Assembly: GCF_000146185.1 (NCBI RefSeq)
Contig: NC_012778.1
Coordinates: 348,501-412,500, forward strand
Direction: 5' to 3'
DNA length: 64,000 bases
Source of the DNA: [Eubacterium] eligens ATCC 27750
GTDB taxonomy: Bacteria > Bacillota > Clostridia > Lachnospirales > Lachnospiraceae
Part shown: one piece after another, positions 33,955 through 43,682 of the stretch
How the letters are laid out: every line of letters starts with the position of its first letter
Position numbering within the stretch: the stretch's first letter is position 1
Position numbers and translations under genes: made by a program
Notes under the pieces: generated by a model
Databases searched by the model: none
What the model saw: only the letters and a program-made list of their open reading frames with translations
What the model was told of the DNA's origin: nothing

Positions 33955-34506
33955 ATGACAATTAAGAATGAAACAGCATTCACAAAGGAATGTATGGAAG
34001 GTGCCATGCGTGCCAGTAATTTTGATAACAGTAGATATAAGACTTTTAAGCTGATTTATAATATGTTTGGACTTATATTCGGAATGATGATGATAAGAGA
34101 GCTTGTTCTTAAGATGACAGGTAATGAGCAGGCGGACACATTTATGATAGTACTGTTCGGGCTTGTTGCAGTGGTATTCTTATACATTGGAATGGTTGGA
34201 ATGGATAAGAGCAATAAAAAGAAATTTTATAATATATATGGAAAGATGGTAGGAATTAAATTCTCATATGAGATAGATGCAGAGAATATTATTATTACAG
34301 ATGAAGAAAACGACAGTGATACATTCAGTTGGAATGATATTGTGAAATGGAATCAGGATCCTGATAATATATATCTGTTTGTTGGGGATGATAATTGTCT
34401 GGTTGTAGGCAAGAAAGGGTTTACCCAGGGAAGTGCAGATGATCTGAGGCAGCTTGCTGATGCTGTAATCGGGATGAGAAATGAGACAGAAAACAGCCAG
34501 CAGTAA
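33955..34506 (+). CDS. YcxB-like small membrane protein
   Basis: 183 aa. Two membrane helices (about residues 32-80) are followed by a cytoplasmic beta-rich domain with the family pattern FSYEIDAENIIITDEEND...FSWNDIVKW, then NIYLFVGDDN. Function unknown. AGGGAGG is 6 bases before the ATG at 33955; an upstream GTG in frame lies before that site. A related protein is encoded at 57766-58299 in this window. Confidence 0.75.
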   Translation: MTIKNETAFTKECMEGAMRASNFDNSRYKTFKLIYNMFGLIFGMMMIRELVLKMTGNEQADTFMIVLFGLVAVVFLYIGMVGMDKSNKKKFYNIYGKMVGIKFSYEIDAENIIITDEENDSDTFSWNDIVKWNQDPDNIYLFVGDDNCLVVGKKGFTQGSADDLRQLADAVIGMRNETENSQQ

Positions 34507-34587
34507 ATTGACAAACACTATTAGTAGCAGATATAATATCTTCATCTGCGTTTAGCTATGCGGGAAATAATCAGGAGGAGGAAAGCC

Positions 34588-35961
34588 ATGAACAATCAGG
34601 AAATGATGGAACTTTCAACAGTAGATAAGAGCGATTTTGAGGAACTTGTAAAAGAATGTACAGCCTCAGGTATAATCGATCAGAATCTGTATACAGAGTA
34701 TGATGTAAAGAGAGGTCTTCGTGACAGCAATGGTAACGGCGTACTTACAGGTCTCACAGAGATATCAGATGTATTAGGTAACCAGAGTGTTCACGGAAGA
34801 AAGATACCTGTAGATGGAGAATTATATTTTCAGGGATATAATGTTGAGGAGCTTATCAAGAGAAGCAGCCTTGATAGATTCAGATTTGAAGAAGCGACAT
34901 ATCTTCTGTTATTCGGAGTACTTCCAGACAAGGATCAGTTAGACAGATTTATAAGAATCTTAACAGACCTTCAGGAACTTTCAGGGGCATTCATCAGAGA
35001 TGTTATTATGAAAGCTACAAGTACTAATCTTATGAATTCGCTTATGAAGAGTATCTTAAGTCTTTATTCATATGATGAGAAACCGGATGATATTTCAATT
35101 CCTAATGTATTAAGACAGAGTCTTCAGCTTATAGCCAAGATGCCTCTTCTTTCAGTATATGCTTATCAGTCATACAGACATTTTAAGCTTGATGGAACAC
35201 TTATGATAAAGAATCCTAAGAAGGGTTATTCAACAGCCGAGAATATCCTCTATATGTTAAGAGATGACGGAGACTTTACAGAACTTGAAGCAAAGGTACT
35301 TGATATTTGTCTTGTTCTTCATGCAGAGCATGGTGGTGGTAATAACTCAACATTTACAACTCATGTTGTTACTTCATCAGGAACAGATACATATTCAGCA
35401 ATTGCTTCATCAATCGCATCCCTTAAAGGACCTAAGCATGGTGGTGCTAACTTAAAGGTTCAGGAAATGTTTACAGATATTAAGGCACATTGCAGCGATT
35501 GGGACAATAAAGATGAGATATGTACATATCTTAACAAGATCCTTGACAAAGAAGCATTTGACCATGCAGGACTTATCTATGGTATGGGTCATGCGGTATA
35601 TACTAACTCAGATCCTAGAGCAGTTATTCTTAAGAAATTTGCGAAACAGCTTTCAGAAGAGAAGGGAATGCAGAAAGAATTTGCATTATATGAGCTTGTT
35701 GAAAGCGAGGCAGGACAGCTTATCATGAACAAGAGAAAGATGTTTAAGCCAGTCTGTGCCAATGTCGATTTCTATAGTGGATTTGTATACACAATGCTTG
35801 GTATTCCAGAAGAAATGTTTACACCAATGTTTGCAACTTCTAGAATTTCAGGCTGGTGTGCACACAGACTTGAGGAACTTGTTAATGCAGGAAAGATTAT
35901 CCGTCCTGCATACAAATATGTTGGACATCACAGACCATATGTTGATATGGACGAGAGATAA
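34588..35961 (+). CDS. gltA: Citrate synthase
   Basis: Condenses acetyl-CoA and oxaloacetate to citrate; 457 aa from the chosen start. Catalytic region motifs: LHAEHGGGNNSTF (His), KGPKHGGAN, MGHAVYTNSDPRA (His) and the late segment RPAYKYVGH. The N-terminus has an extra region of about 40 residues before the core, as in Clostridia. AGGAGGAGG lies upstream of ATG 34588, and the frame extends 10 codons further upstream through that site. In an anaerobe this likely feeds glutamate synthesis. aroA follows after 25 bases. Confidence 0.95.
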   Translation: MNNQEMMELSTVDKSDFEELVKECTASGIIDQNLYTEYDVKRGLRDSNGNGVLTGLTEISDVLGNQSVHGRKIPVDGELYFQGYNVEELIKRSSLDRFRFEEATYLLLFGVLPDKDQLDRFIRILTDLQELSGAFIRDVIMKATSTNLMNSLMKSILSLYSYDEKPDDISIPNVLRQSLQLIAKMPLLSVYAYQSYRHFKLDGTLMIKNPKKGYSTAENILYMLRDDGDFTELEAKVLDICLVLHAEHGGGNNSTFTTHVVTSSGTDTYSAIASSIASLKGPKHGGANLKVQEMFTDIKAHCSDWDNKDEICTYLNKILDKEAFDHAGLIYGMGHAVYTNSDPRAVILKKFAKQLSEEKGMQKEFALYELVESEAGQLIMNKRKMFKPVCANVDFYSGFVYTMLGIPEEMFTPMFATSRISGWCAHRLEELVNAGKIIRPAYKYVGHHRPYVDMDER

Positions 35962-35986
35962 TTACGTTTAATGGAGTAGTAAAATT

Positions 35987-37282
35987 ATGTCACAGTACAA
36001 GGTTAAGAAGCTGGACCACCCGATTCACTGTACAGTTGAAGTGCCTGGTTCAAAGAGTATTACTAACAGAGCGCTGCTTATGGCAGCTTTATCACAGGGT
36101 GAATGTACCCTTAAAGGAGTTTTGTTCAGTGACGATTCGAGACATTTTCTTTTAAGTCTTATCGCACTTGGATATATTATCGAAGTAAACGAAGTTGAAC
36201 GATATGTTATCATTCATGGACATGGAAGAGATATTCCAAAGAAGAGAGCAACAATCAATGTAGGAAGTGCCGGAACAGCGGCAAGATTCCTTACAGCCAT
36301 GCTTGCGTTATCAGATGGTGAGTACACAATTGAAGCTTCTGAACAGATGAAGAAAAGACCTATGCTTCCGCTTTTTGAAGCATTACAGAGTATGGGAGCA
36401 GAGATTGAGTTTCTAGAGAAAGACGGACATCTTCCGGTTAATGTAAAAGGTGCAGCGTATGGTGGGAAGAAGCCACAGAATCATGTTTCAATAAGTATAA
36501 GTGAAAGCACACAATTCTTAAGCGCGCTTATGATGACATCTCCGATGCTTGAAGAAGGAATACATGTTCATATTACAAGTAATAAAACAGAAGGATCATA
36601 TGTGCGTATAACAGCTAAGATGATGGAACAGTTTGGATGTGTGGTAGACCATAAAGGGGCAGAATATGTAGTCCCTGCGGGTTCGGGTTACTATCCACAG
36701 ACATATTATATTGAACCGGATGTTTCAGCAGCCTGCTATTTTTATGCAGCAGCAGCTCTTATAGGCGGAACAGCTATTGTCAAAGGTGTACATTCAAATT
36801 CAATGCAGGGTGACCTTAAGTTCATAGATGTGCTTAAGCAGATGGGTTGTGCTGTGACAGAGGAACGCGAGGGTATATGCGTCAGCGGACCTAAGGATGG
36901 AGAATATTGCGGTGTGGATGTTGATATGAATGATTTCTCAGACCAGTCAATGACACTTGCAGCTATTGCTCCATTTGCAAAGACTACTACAGTTATCAAG
37001 AATATTGAACATATACGATTACAGGAGTCAGACAGAATTGAGGCTATGGTCAACGAGCTTAACAATCTTGGTGTTGATGTCAAAGAGGGAAGAGACCGTA
37101 TAGAGATATCTCCAGCCAATGTTAAGCCAGGTGTAGTTGACACATATAATGACCATAGAATGGCAATGTCTTTCGCACTAATCGGCCTGCGTGTTGATGG
37201 AATAATAATTGATAATTATGAATGCTGTTGTAAAACATTTGAGAACTATTTTGAAGTACTTGAAAAGGCATGTGCACAATGA
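35987..37282 (+). CDS. aroA: 3-phosphoshikimate 1-carboxyvinyltransferase (EPSP synthase)
   Basis: Sixth step of the shikimate pathway: transfers enolpyruvyl from PEP to shikimate-3-phosphate. 431 aa, normal length. Motifs: VPGSKSITNRALLMAALSQG at the N-terminus, GSAGTAARFLTAMLAL, LQESDRIEAM, and YNDHRMAMSFALIG at the C-terminus. The N-terminal LTAM in place of the more common LNAG-type segment resembles class II-like enzymes. It stands apart from other aro genes here, between citrate synthase and a glycosyltransferase that it overlaps by 4 bases. Confidence 0.95.
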   Translation: MSQYKVKKLDHPIHCTVEVPGSKSITNRALLMAALSQGECTLKGVLFSDDSRHFLLSLIALGYIIEVNEVERYVIIHGHGRDIPKKRATINVGSAGTAARFLTAMLALSDGEYTIEASEQMKKRPMLPLFEALQSMGAEIEFLEKDGHLPVNVKGAAYGGKKPQNHVSISISESTQFLSALMMTSPMLEEGIHVHITSNKTEGSYVRITAKMMEQFGCVVDHKGAEYVVPAGSGYYPQTYYIEPDVSAACYFYAAAALIGGTAIVKGVHSNSMQGDLKFIDVLKQMGCAVTEEREGICVSGPKDGEYCGVDVDMNDFSDQSMTLAAIAPFAKTTTVIKNIEHIRLQESDRIEAMVNELNNLGVDVKEGRDRIEISPANVKPGVVDTYNDHRMAMSFALIGLRVDGIIIDNYECCCKTFENYFEVLEKACAQ

Positions 37283-38460
37283 GAATACTTTTATACAGAT
37301 GGAAGGTGTTCAATCAGGATGATGTAAAGTCTGCGATTGAATATTTCGGACATGAAGTACATGATTACACAGAAACAGTAATAGACAAGGATGATGAGAC
37401 CGGCTTTAAGCTCCGCGATTATGAGGAGCTTAGGCAGGTCTTTTCTGCATACGATTGTATTTTTTCACTTAATTATTTTCCACATGTATCGGATTTATGT
37501 GAAGAGCTTGGAAAAAAATATATCGCATGGACGGTAGATAGTCCGCTTATATCACTGTATCATCAGTCATTATTTAATAAATGTAACTATATATTTATAT
37601 TTGACAGATTTTATTGTGAGGAACTAAAAAATCTTGGAGCAGAACATGTGTGGTATCTTCCACTTGCTGTAAACTGTTCCCGTGTTGGTAAGATAACAGG
37701 TTCACTTACTGCTGATGAACGGAACAAATGGCACAGTGAAGTATCATTTGTTGGAGGAATGTATCACAGGAATTCTTATGATGAAATAAAAGATAGGCTG
37801 CCGGAATATTTAAGAGGGTATTTTGATGCGGCAATGGCAGCACAGATGGAAATCTATGGTGACAGCATATTCGATAAGGTGCTTACAGTTGATATACTTG
37901 AAAAGTTATGTGAGCTTATAGATTTTAAGCAGGATGAAAGAGCATTTTCAGATATTGCACTTGTGTTTTCATCAACATTTTTAGGTTTCAAACTTGCTAA
38001 TATAGAGAGGGTGCAGATACTTAACAAGCTTGCAAAGCATTTTCCGACAGACCTCTATACGGATGATCCGGATAAAGAGCTTATAGGGGTTAATCTTAAG
38101 GGTGCAGTTAATTATATGACAGATATGCCGAAGGTGTTTAATTGCAGCAGGATTAATATTAATCCTGTAATGCGTAATATCCGTACGGGAATTCCGCTTC
38201 GGGCGTGGGATATTGTCGGTGCAGGTGGATTTCTTATGACCAGCTTCCAGCTTGAATATATGGATTTTTTCGAGAATGGAAAAGACTATGTGTATTACGA
38301 AAGCCATGATGACTTGTTAAGAAAGACAGAGTATTATCTTAATCATGAGGATGAGCGTGCACAGATTGCAAGAAACGGACATGAAAAAGCAGAGAAGTTT
38401 CATTCATATGAAAAGAGAATGGAGTTCATACTTGATAAATGTGGTATGTTAAAGCATTAA
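37279..38460 (+). CDS. CgeB-like glycosyltransferase family protein
   Basis: 393 aa, cytoplasmic. The N-terminal half (RILLYRWKVFNQDD, YDCIFSLNYFPHVSDLCEE, YIAWTVDSPLISLY) matches the DUF3880/CgeB type. The C-terminal half (INPVMRNIRTGIPLRAWDI, GAGGFLMTSFQLEYMDFF) is a GT-B acceptor/donor domain. CgeB of Bacillus matures spore coats; related enzymes modify flagellin or surface proteins. The start ATG is inside the aroA stop (ATGA overlap); a GTG-like ATG nine bases earlier is also possible. Target unknown. Confidence 0.78.
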   Translation: MRILLYRWKVFNQDDVKSAIEYFGHEVHDYTETVIDKDDETGFKLRDYEELRQVFSAYDCIFSLNYFPHVSDLCEELGKKYIAWTVDSPLISLYHQSLFNKCNYIFIFDRFYCEELKNLGAEHVWYLPLAVNCSRVGKITGSLTADERNKWHSEVSFVGGMYHRNSYDEIKDRLPEYLRGYFDAAMAAQMEIYGDSIFDKVLTVDILEKLCELIDFKQDERAFSDIALVFSSTFLGFKLANIERVQILNKLAKHFPTDLYTDDPDKELIGVNLKGAVNYMTDMPKVFNCSRININPVMRNIRTGIPLRAWDIVGAGGFLMTSFQLEYMDFFENGKDYVYYESHDDLLRKTEYYLNHEDERAQIARNGHEKAEKFHSYEKRMEFILDKCGMLKH

Positions 38461-38511
38461 AGTTCAATTTATAACAGTTTACTATATTGAAATGTGCATA
38501 TATGACCATTG

Positions 38512-38540
38512 TTTACAATAAATATATATGGTATTATAAA
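38512..38540 (+). promoter_or_regulatory. Probable promoter for the Q-rich zinc-ribbon membrane gene
   Basis: TTTACA (38512-38517), a 17-base spacer, TATAAA (38535-38540), about 58 bases before the ATG. Confidence 0.6.
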
Positions 38541-38597
38541 AAAGGTTGAGACAACAGCCATACAATATTATAACTTTTACTTTAAGGAGGGAAAAAA

Positions 38598-39491
38598 ATG
38601 AGTTTTTGTAAGTATTGTGGAAGACAGTTACAGGATGGAGAAGTCTGTACATGTCAGCAGGCACAGCAGCCAGCCGGAGCGGCACAGCCACAGCAGGAAT
38701 TTAACCAGCAGGCAGCACAGCAGCCAGCCGGAGCAGCACAGCAGACATTCCAACAGGGAGCAGGTCAGCAGACATATCAGCAGGCACAGCAGGGATTTAA
38801 TCAGCAGCAGGCTTCACAGCAGATGGACGCTGTTAAGAAGGCGGGAGCTAATGCAGCCCTTGATTATGTTAATGTATTGAAGGGATTGTTTACATCACCG
38901 GTAGAAACGGTATCAGCATTTGTTGCTAAAGCTAATGTTATTATGATTGCAATACTTATTGGTGGTCAGGCAATTATTAACATGCTTACAAGATTATTTG
39001 ATATGTTAATTGCTAACAGTAAGGCAAAGGTTACAACAGGAAGTAAAGAGCTTGACAGCTTACTTTCATCTTACTACAGCTCATATACTAATACCAAGCC
39101 ATATCCAGCAGGCTCAATATTCAAGAACATGCTTCTTGAGATTCTTCTGGTAGCAGTAGCGGCAGCTGTAATTGCACTTGTAGTTATGCTTCTTGCAAAG
39201 GCATTTAACAAGGCTAATGTTACATATATGCAGGGCCTTGCAGTATATGCCATTACAGCAGTACTTGGTATACCAGCAGAGTTACTCAGCTGGGTAACAG
39301 GTCTTACATCAGTAGGATTCATTGACAGAATATCTTCATGCGTAACAGTATTTTCTAATGTAGCAGGATATGCATTTGTATACATAGCAATCCGTGCATT
39401 ATGCAAGGATGAGAAGAAGATACCTCTTATAATGGCAATCTCATATGTTGCAGTTAATTTCCTTACATGGGTATTAAGACTTATGTTCTAA
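38598..39491 (+). CDS. Zinc-ribbon, Gln/Ala-rich membrane protein (Yip1-like)
   Basis: 297 aa. The N-terminal CKYCGRQLQDGEVCTC is a single zinc ribbon. Residues about 20-80 are a Gln-rich repeat region (QQPAGAAQ units and QQ-rich variants). From about residue 95 a helical region (KGLFTSPVETVSAFV) leads to four membrane segments, like the Yip1/DUF family of Firmicutes. Function unknown. The repeat is visible as CAGCAG-type codons in the DNA and may vary in length between strains. AAGGAGGG precedes the ATG. A separate gene with a similar Q-rich stretch is at 63231. Confidence 0.7.
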   Translation: MSFCKYCGRQLQDGEVCTCQQAQQPAGAAQPQQEFNQQAAQQPAGAAQQTFQQGAGQQTYQQAQQGFNQQQASQQMDAVKKAGANAALDYVNVLKGLFTSPVETVSAFVAKANVIMIAILIGGQAIINMLTRLFDMLIANSKAKVTTGSKELDSLLSSYYSSYTNTKPYPAGSIFKNMLLEILLVAVAAAVIALVVMLLAKAFNKANVTYMQGLAVYAITAVLGIPAELLSWVTGLTSVGFIDRISSCVTVFSNVAGYAFVYIAIRALCKDEKKIPLIMAISYVAVNFLTWVLRLMF

Positions 39492-39522
39492 TTAACAATT
39501 TGATAATTGGTTATAATTAATG

Positions 39523-39575
39523 ATTCCCGGCAGACCGGAAGTGTGAATACACAATGGTCTGCCGGGAATTTTTAG
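39523..39575 (+). terminator. Hairpin terminator between convergent genes
   Basis: ATTCCCGGCAGACC (39523-39536) and GGTCTGCCGGGAAT (39556-39569) form a perfect 14-bp stem, followed on + by TTTTTAG. The right arm stops just 2 bases before the stop codon of the minus-strand hydrolase. Confidence 0.88.
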
Positions 39576-41005
39576 TTTTTAAGCTTTCCACTGAACACAC
39601 CATCGTATTCATTAAAATAACTCTCTTCAAGCTTTCTCATCATAACTGTAACATAATCATCAATATAGCTTAATGATATATACATATTGCCGACGGAACT
39701 ATCAATAATCTGCACTTTGATAAGAAGATTATTGTCTGCTCTGAAAGCTGCGCTTGCACCACATTTGAAATTATAATCAGGGAAGTTCTGGAAAACATTC
39801 TTTCCGAGTCCGAAATGCAGCTCGTGATTTCCTGTTGCATTAGTATAGAAAAATGTTCCTTCATCTCCGTTAAATGTAAGCTTTATGTCTGTTACACCAC
39901 ATGGATTAGTGCCAAATTCGTAGTTTTGTCCGTTGATTTTGCTTACAAGGTCTGAACTATATTCGCCCGGCTGCACAAGAAGCTGGCGTGAATTCTCGAA
40001 CTTCTGGAATTCTTCATAATCACTATTATCAGTACATGTATCAATATGGCTGTATACTTCTTCGTAAAATGTATCATATATCAGCTGTACTCCACCCTGA
40101 CGACCCTGTGCATCAGCAGTGGTAACAAGAATAACATCTTTATCTGGGTAATATACGGCAAGCTGTCCGCCCATGCCAAAAAATGCATAACCATTGTGAG
40201 TTGTCATCCATATCTGGTAGCCATAGCCCTGCATTTCTTCCCATGAACCTGATTTTCCATAAGGGTCACTATGCTTAACAGTTGCCTCCTTAAGATATCC
40301 GGAAGGCAGCAACTGCTTTCCATCAAGTTTACCATTCTGAGATACAATATACATAACCTTAAGAATATCCTGTGGTGTTGCACACATTCCTGAACCGCCC
40401 ATGCTTACTTTGCCATCAGGAGATTTTAATATAAATGCTTCTTTAGAAAACCCTAATTCATCTAAGAATTTCGTTCTCAGATAATCAAGCAGTTCCATAC
40501 CCGTGAGCTTTTCAACAAGTGCACCCAATGTATGTGTTGAAGCTGTATCATAAGAGAAATTAGTTCCAGGAACATGGTCGGGTGTAACAGTGAAGAAAGA
40601 ACCTACCCAGTCAGGGGAACCTCCGATTTTGTATGCATTCACATCATGACATGTTCTCATTGTGAGCATCTGCCTTATTGTGAGCATCTGCATATATGGG
40701 TGCACACCTGTTTCGGGCTGCTTTTCAGGGAAATAATCTGCAATATGGTCATCAAGTGATATTCTGCCTTCATCAGCAAGTAGCCCTATGGCAAGTGAAA
40801 CAAATGATTTAGTGACAGAAAACATTCTGTGAAGAGTGTCTTTCGTGTATGGTGCATAGTAGCTTTCCATACATATCTTACCATGTCGCATAACAATTAT
40901 GCTGTGCATCGGAAGGTTGTTACATTCAAGCTTTCTGGCAAAGCTGATAAGTCCTGTGGAAGATATTCCTACCTCCTCTGGTATTACTTTTTCAAAGTCT
41001 AACAT
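39572..41005 (-). CDS. Serine hydrolase of the beta-lactamase/penicillin-binding fold (class C type)
   Basis: 477 aa, no clear signal peptide. The SxxK motif is S63-V-T-K66 (FSVTKSF), the second motif is Y152 in FSYDTAS, and a C-terminal domain of about 130 residues follows the catalytic domain. Such proteins include esterases, D-aminopeptidases and EstB-like enzymes. Lack of a signal sequence argues against a secreted beta-lactamase. Substrate unknown. Terminator hairpin shared with the opposite gene. Confidence 0.85.
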   Translation of the reverse strand: MLDFEKVIPEEVGISSTGLISFARKLECNNLPMHSIIVMRHGKICMESYYAPYTKDTLHRMFSVTKSFVSLAIGLLADEGRISLDDHIADYFPEKQPETGVHPYMQMLTIRQMLTMRTCHDVNAYKIGGSPDWVGSFFTVTPDHVPGTNFSYDTASTHTLGALVEKLTGMELLDYLRTKFLDELGFSKEAFILKSPDGKVSMGGSGMCATPQDILKVMYIVSQNGKLDGKQLLPSGYLKEATVKHSDPYGKSGSWEEMQGYGYQIWMTTHNGYAFFGMGGQLAVYYPDKDVILVTTADAQGRQGGVQLIYDTFYEEVYSHIDTCTDNSDYEEFQKFENSRQLLVQPGEYSSDLVSKINGQNYEFGTNPCGVTDIKLTFNGDEGTFFYTNATGNHELHFGLGKNVFQNFPDYNFKCGASAAFRADNNLLIKVQIIDSSVGNMYISLSYIDDYVTVMMRKLEESYFNEYDGVFSGKLKN

Positions 41006-41165
41006 TGTTGTCCTCCAAGATAGTTGTAATGATTAAACACAATAATTATTTTTATTATAATCCTTTTTGGTATATACTGTAAATCAAAAAATATGAATCT
41101 TTAAATTAAGTCCAATATAGTATATACTTAATGTAAATATGCCAGAGAGCATGAAGGAGAAGGAA

Positions 41166-42335
41166 ATGATAGATTTATTACTTAAGAGGTTCGTAAAAGA
41201 TTATGATAAGACGAAGAACCCCGAAGTCCGTACAAGATACGGTGTGTTTGCCGGGATTGTGGGAATAATCTGTAATCTTATACTGTTTTTAGCAAAGATA
41301 CTTGCAGGAGTGCTTACGGCATCAGTTTCAATAATGGCGGATGCGGTCAATAATTTATCGGATGCAGGATCTTCAATTGTTACACTTATAGGCTTTAAGC
41401 TTGCTGGAAAGCCGGCTGATTATGAACATCCGTATGGTCATGGAAGAATCGAATATATATCAGGCTTCATAGTATCAGGAGCAATTATAATTATGGGCTT
41501 TGAACTGATGACAACATCATTCAGAAAAATACTTCATCCTACGCCGCTTGAGGTATCCGTACCATCTATTATTATACTTGTGTTATCAATCCTTATGAAA
41601 ATGTGGATGGCTAAATTCAACAAATATCTTGGCAATAAGGTGGATTCTGCTGCAATGAAGGCAACGGCTACAGACAGCCTGTCAGACTGCGTTGCAACAT
41701 CAGTAGTCCTTATAGGAGTGCTTCTTACCCTGTTTTCGGATATTAATATAGATGGAATAGCAGGAGTTGTTGTTGCAGTATTTGTAATATTAGCTGGTTT
41801 TGGTGCGGCAAAAGATACATTGCAGCCACTTCTTGGTCAGCCACCAACGAAAGAATTTGTACAGGAACTTGAGAATATTGTTCTTCAGGATAAGCATATA
41901 ATAGGAGTTCACGACCTGATTGTGCATAATTACGGTCCGGGCAGAGTATATGCATCGCTTCATGCAGAGGTTCCGGCTAATATGGACATGATGGAGGCAC
42001 ATGATTATATAGATATGGCCGAAAGAAGAGTTGAAAAGCGCATGAAATGCTTTATAAGCATACATATGGATCCGGTAGTTACAGATGATGAGGTGATAAA
42101 TCATTTGCGAAAGATGACTATTGCGGTTGTAAAGTCAGTAGGTGAGGAACTGGATATACATGATTTCAGGACTGTTAAAGGTCCATATATAACGAATCTT
42201 ATATTTGATGTGCTTGTTCCTTATAATTATCATCTTTCAGATGACGAGATAAAGAAACAGATTCAGAAAAAAATCACGGAGAAGCAGAGCGAGTGCCACG
42301 CCGTGATTAATATTGATAAAAGTTATACAGGCTGA
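41166..42335 (+). CDS. Cation diffusion facilitator family transporter
   Basis: 389 aa from the start with AAGGAG 6 bases upstream (ATGs at 41139 and 41151 are also possible). Six membrane helices with the metal-site pattern SIMADAVNNLSDAGSSI and PYGHGRIEYIS, plus ATATDSLSDCVAT, then a cytoplasmic C-terminal domain (LVHNYGPG-like HNYGPGRVYASLHAEV, CFISIHMDPV). It exports divalent cations such as zinc, iron or manganese in exchange for protons. The stop codon abuts the stop of the convergent dehydrogenase gene with no gap. Confidence 0.92.
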   Translation: MIDLLLKRFVKDYDKTKNPEVRTRYGVFAGIVGIICNLILFLAKILAGVLTASVSIMADAVNNLSDAGSSIVTLIGFKLAGKPADYEHPYGHGRIEYISGFIVSGAIIIMGFELMTTSFRKILHPTPLEVSVPSIIILVLSILMKMWMAKFNKYLGNKVDSAAMKATATDSLSDCVATSVVLIGVLLTLFSDINIDGIAGVVVAVFVILAGFGAAKDTLQPLLGQPPTKEFVQELENIVLQDKHIIGVHDLIVHNYGPGRVYASLHAEVPANMDMMEAHDYIDMAERRVEKRMKCFISIHMDPVVTDDEVINHLRKMTIAVVKSVGEELDIHDFRTVKGPYITNLIFDVLVPYNYHLSDDEIKKQIQKKITEKQSECHAVINIDKSYTG

Positions 42336-43064
42336 TTAAATCCAGCCGCCATCAAGAGTTATTATCTGACCAGTAAGGTAGTTGTTAATTCCGGAAAGAG
42401 ATTTAACAAGTTCAGCGACTTCCTGCGGGGCTCCAAACCGGCCTGCAGGAATCTCTTCGGCAAGTTCTGCCTTGTCATCATCTGAGAGATGACCGTTCAT
42501 CTCTGTGTCAATAGCTCCGCAGGCAACAGCGTTGACTTGAATACCACTAGGAGCAAGTTCTTTTGCAAGTGCCCTTGTAAATGAATTGACTGCCCCCTTG
42601 GTTGCTGAATATGCAACCTCACAGCTTGCACCATATAATCCCCACACAGAAGATATATTAATAATCTTACCACAGTGCCTTTTCATCATATCTTTAACGG
42701 CAAAATGGCAGCAGTTAAAGACAGAATCTATATTAGTGTTACATATCCTGTGCCACTCATCTTCGCTCATATCCTGAAAAAGCCCGACAACAGATATTCC
42801 GGCATTGTTGATAAGCACATCAACCTGGCCGAAACGCTGAAGGCACATGTCAAACATTTTCTGTACATCACTGTAATTTCCCATATCGCCTGCAAATGTT
42901 TCACATTCACTTCCTTTTTCCTCAATAATGGATTTTACTTCATTTAGTTTATCCACATTATTCACACAGTTAATAACAATATTAGTATCTTTTCCAGCGA
43001 GTTCTATTGCAATGGCTCTTCCGATTCCTCGGGATGCTCCTGTTATAACTATAGTTTTTTTCAT
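42336..43064 (-). CDS. FabG-like short-chain dehydrogenase/reductase (3-oxoacyl-ACP reductase type)
   Basis: 242 aa. Cofactor motif ITGASRGIG, NNAG motif INNAGIS, catalytic Ser-Tyr-Lys in INISSVWG and VAYSATKGAV, and the ending TGQIITLDGGWI, which matches the FabG family closely. FabG proper is usually in a fab cluster; this one stands alone, so another substrate is possible. GAGAGG precedes the ATG. The upstream gap contains the DnaA-box cluster. Confidence 0.9.
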   Translation of the reverse strand: MKKTIVITGASRGIGRAIAIELAGKDTNIVINCVNNVDKLNEVKSIIEEKGSECETFAGDMGNYSDVQKMFDMCLQRFGQVDVLINNAGISVVGLFQDMSEDEWHRICNTNIDSVFNCCHFAVKDMMKRHCGKIINISSVWGLYGASCEVAYSATKGAVNSFTRALAKELAPSGIQVNAVACGAIDTEMNGHLSDDDKAELAEEIPAGRFGAPQEVAELVKSLSGINNYLTGQIITLDGGWI

Positions 43065-43258
43065 GATAATATGCCTCTCTTAAAACGATTTGATTTTAAT
43101 AATATCGTTATTATAATACAGGAAAACACTGGATATTTCCATATAAAAATTAAAAACATATATTGACAAAAACTGCCTTGTGCATACTTACCAAAAAGAA
43201 ATTCAGATTGTATTTATTTCAATAATTGCTTGACATTAATTTTGAATATTAAAAAAAG
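43065..43258. other. AT-rich intergenic left flank of the DnaA-box cluster
   Basis: About 190 bases with no gene. A TTGACA at 43163 and a second at 43230 region look promoter-like, but no matching -10 leads into a gene. The stretch is dominated by A/T. Confidence 0.4.
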
Positions 43259-43339
43259 TTATCCACAATAAAAAATGCCAATTTTATCTAAAAAAACACT
43301 TATCAACTAAGTTATCCACATTATCCACAGAAATCCACA
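43259..43339 (+). promoter_or_regulatory. Cluster of DnaA-box sequences
   Basis: Three perfect TTATCCACA boxes (43259-43267, 43312-43320, 43321-43329, the last two directly adjacent), a near match AAATCCACA (43331-43339) and TTATCAACT (43300-43308), all in one orientation. An A/T-rich stretch follows (43380-43500). The pattern matches DnaA-binding regions such as origin, DARS or titration sites. No dnaA or dnaN is near. Confidence 0.7.
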
Positions 43340-43460
43340 AAAAGTTAATCATGTTTAACTGCAGGTAAAAAAGAATAAATGTTTTGTTAAATATTGCAAA
43401 AAATCAAAAAACTTTAATATGATACTTGACATATATGCATAAAATAATTAAAGGACATAC

Positions 43461-43488
43461 TTGTTAATTTACAAATATATGATATAAT
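43461..43488 (+). promoter_or_regulatory. Probable promoter for hpf
   Basis: TTGTTA (43461-43466), a 16-base spacer, TATAAT (43483-43488). The leader to the hpf start is about 190 bases and shows no obvious fold. Confidence 0.6.
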
Positions 43489-43682
43489 ACTTACATAAAA
43501 TAAGCATACAGAAATGTATCTTAGGTCGTGTTAGCTGCATGTGTATATATTCTTTCGACACATGCGGTGATTTAAGAAGGAAGAATGTCTGATAGATTTT
43601 ATAAAGAGAAGGTTGGAAAGGAATTACGATCAGATTCTTACCTCTGCCCACGATTATAAAACACGTAAAGGAGTTGGACATC

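Noticed and set aside
33743..33961. Small minus-strand frame in the GC-rich segment
   Set aside because: Composition alone explains it; no ribosome site and no recognised family.
39572..41005. Secreted beta-lactamase conferring resistance
   Set aside because: No signal peptide, and sequence fits the broad esterase/peptidase group of this fold, so no resistance role is claimed.
43259..43339. Chromosomal origin oriC
   Set aside because: DnaA boxes fit, but dnaA, dnaN and rpmH are not near and strand skew could not be computed; only a DnaA-box cluster is claimed.
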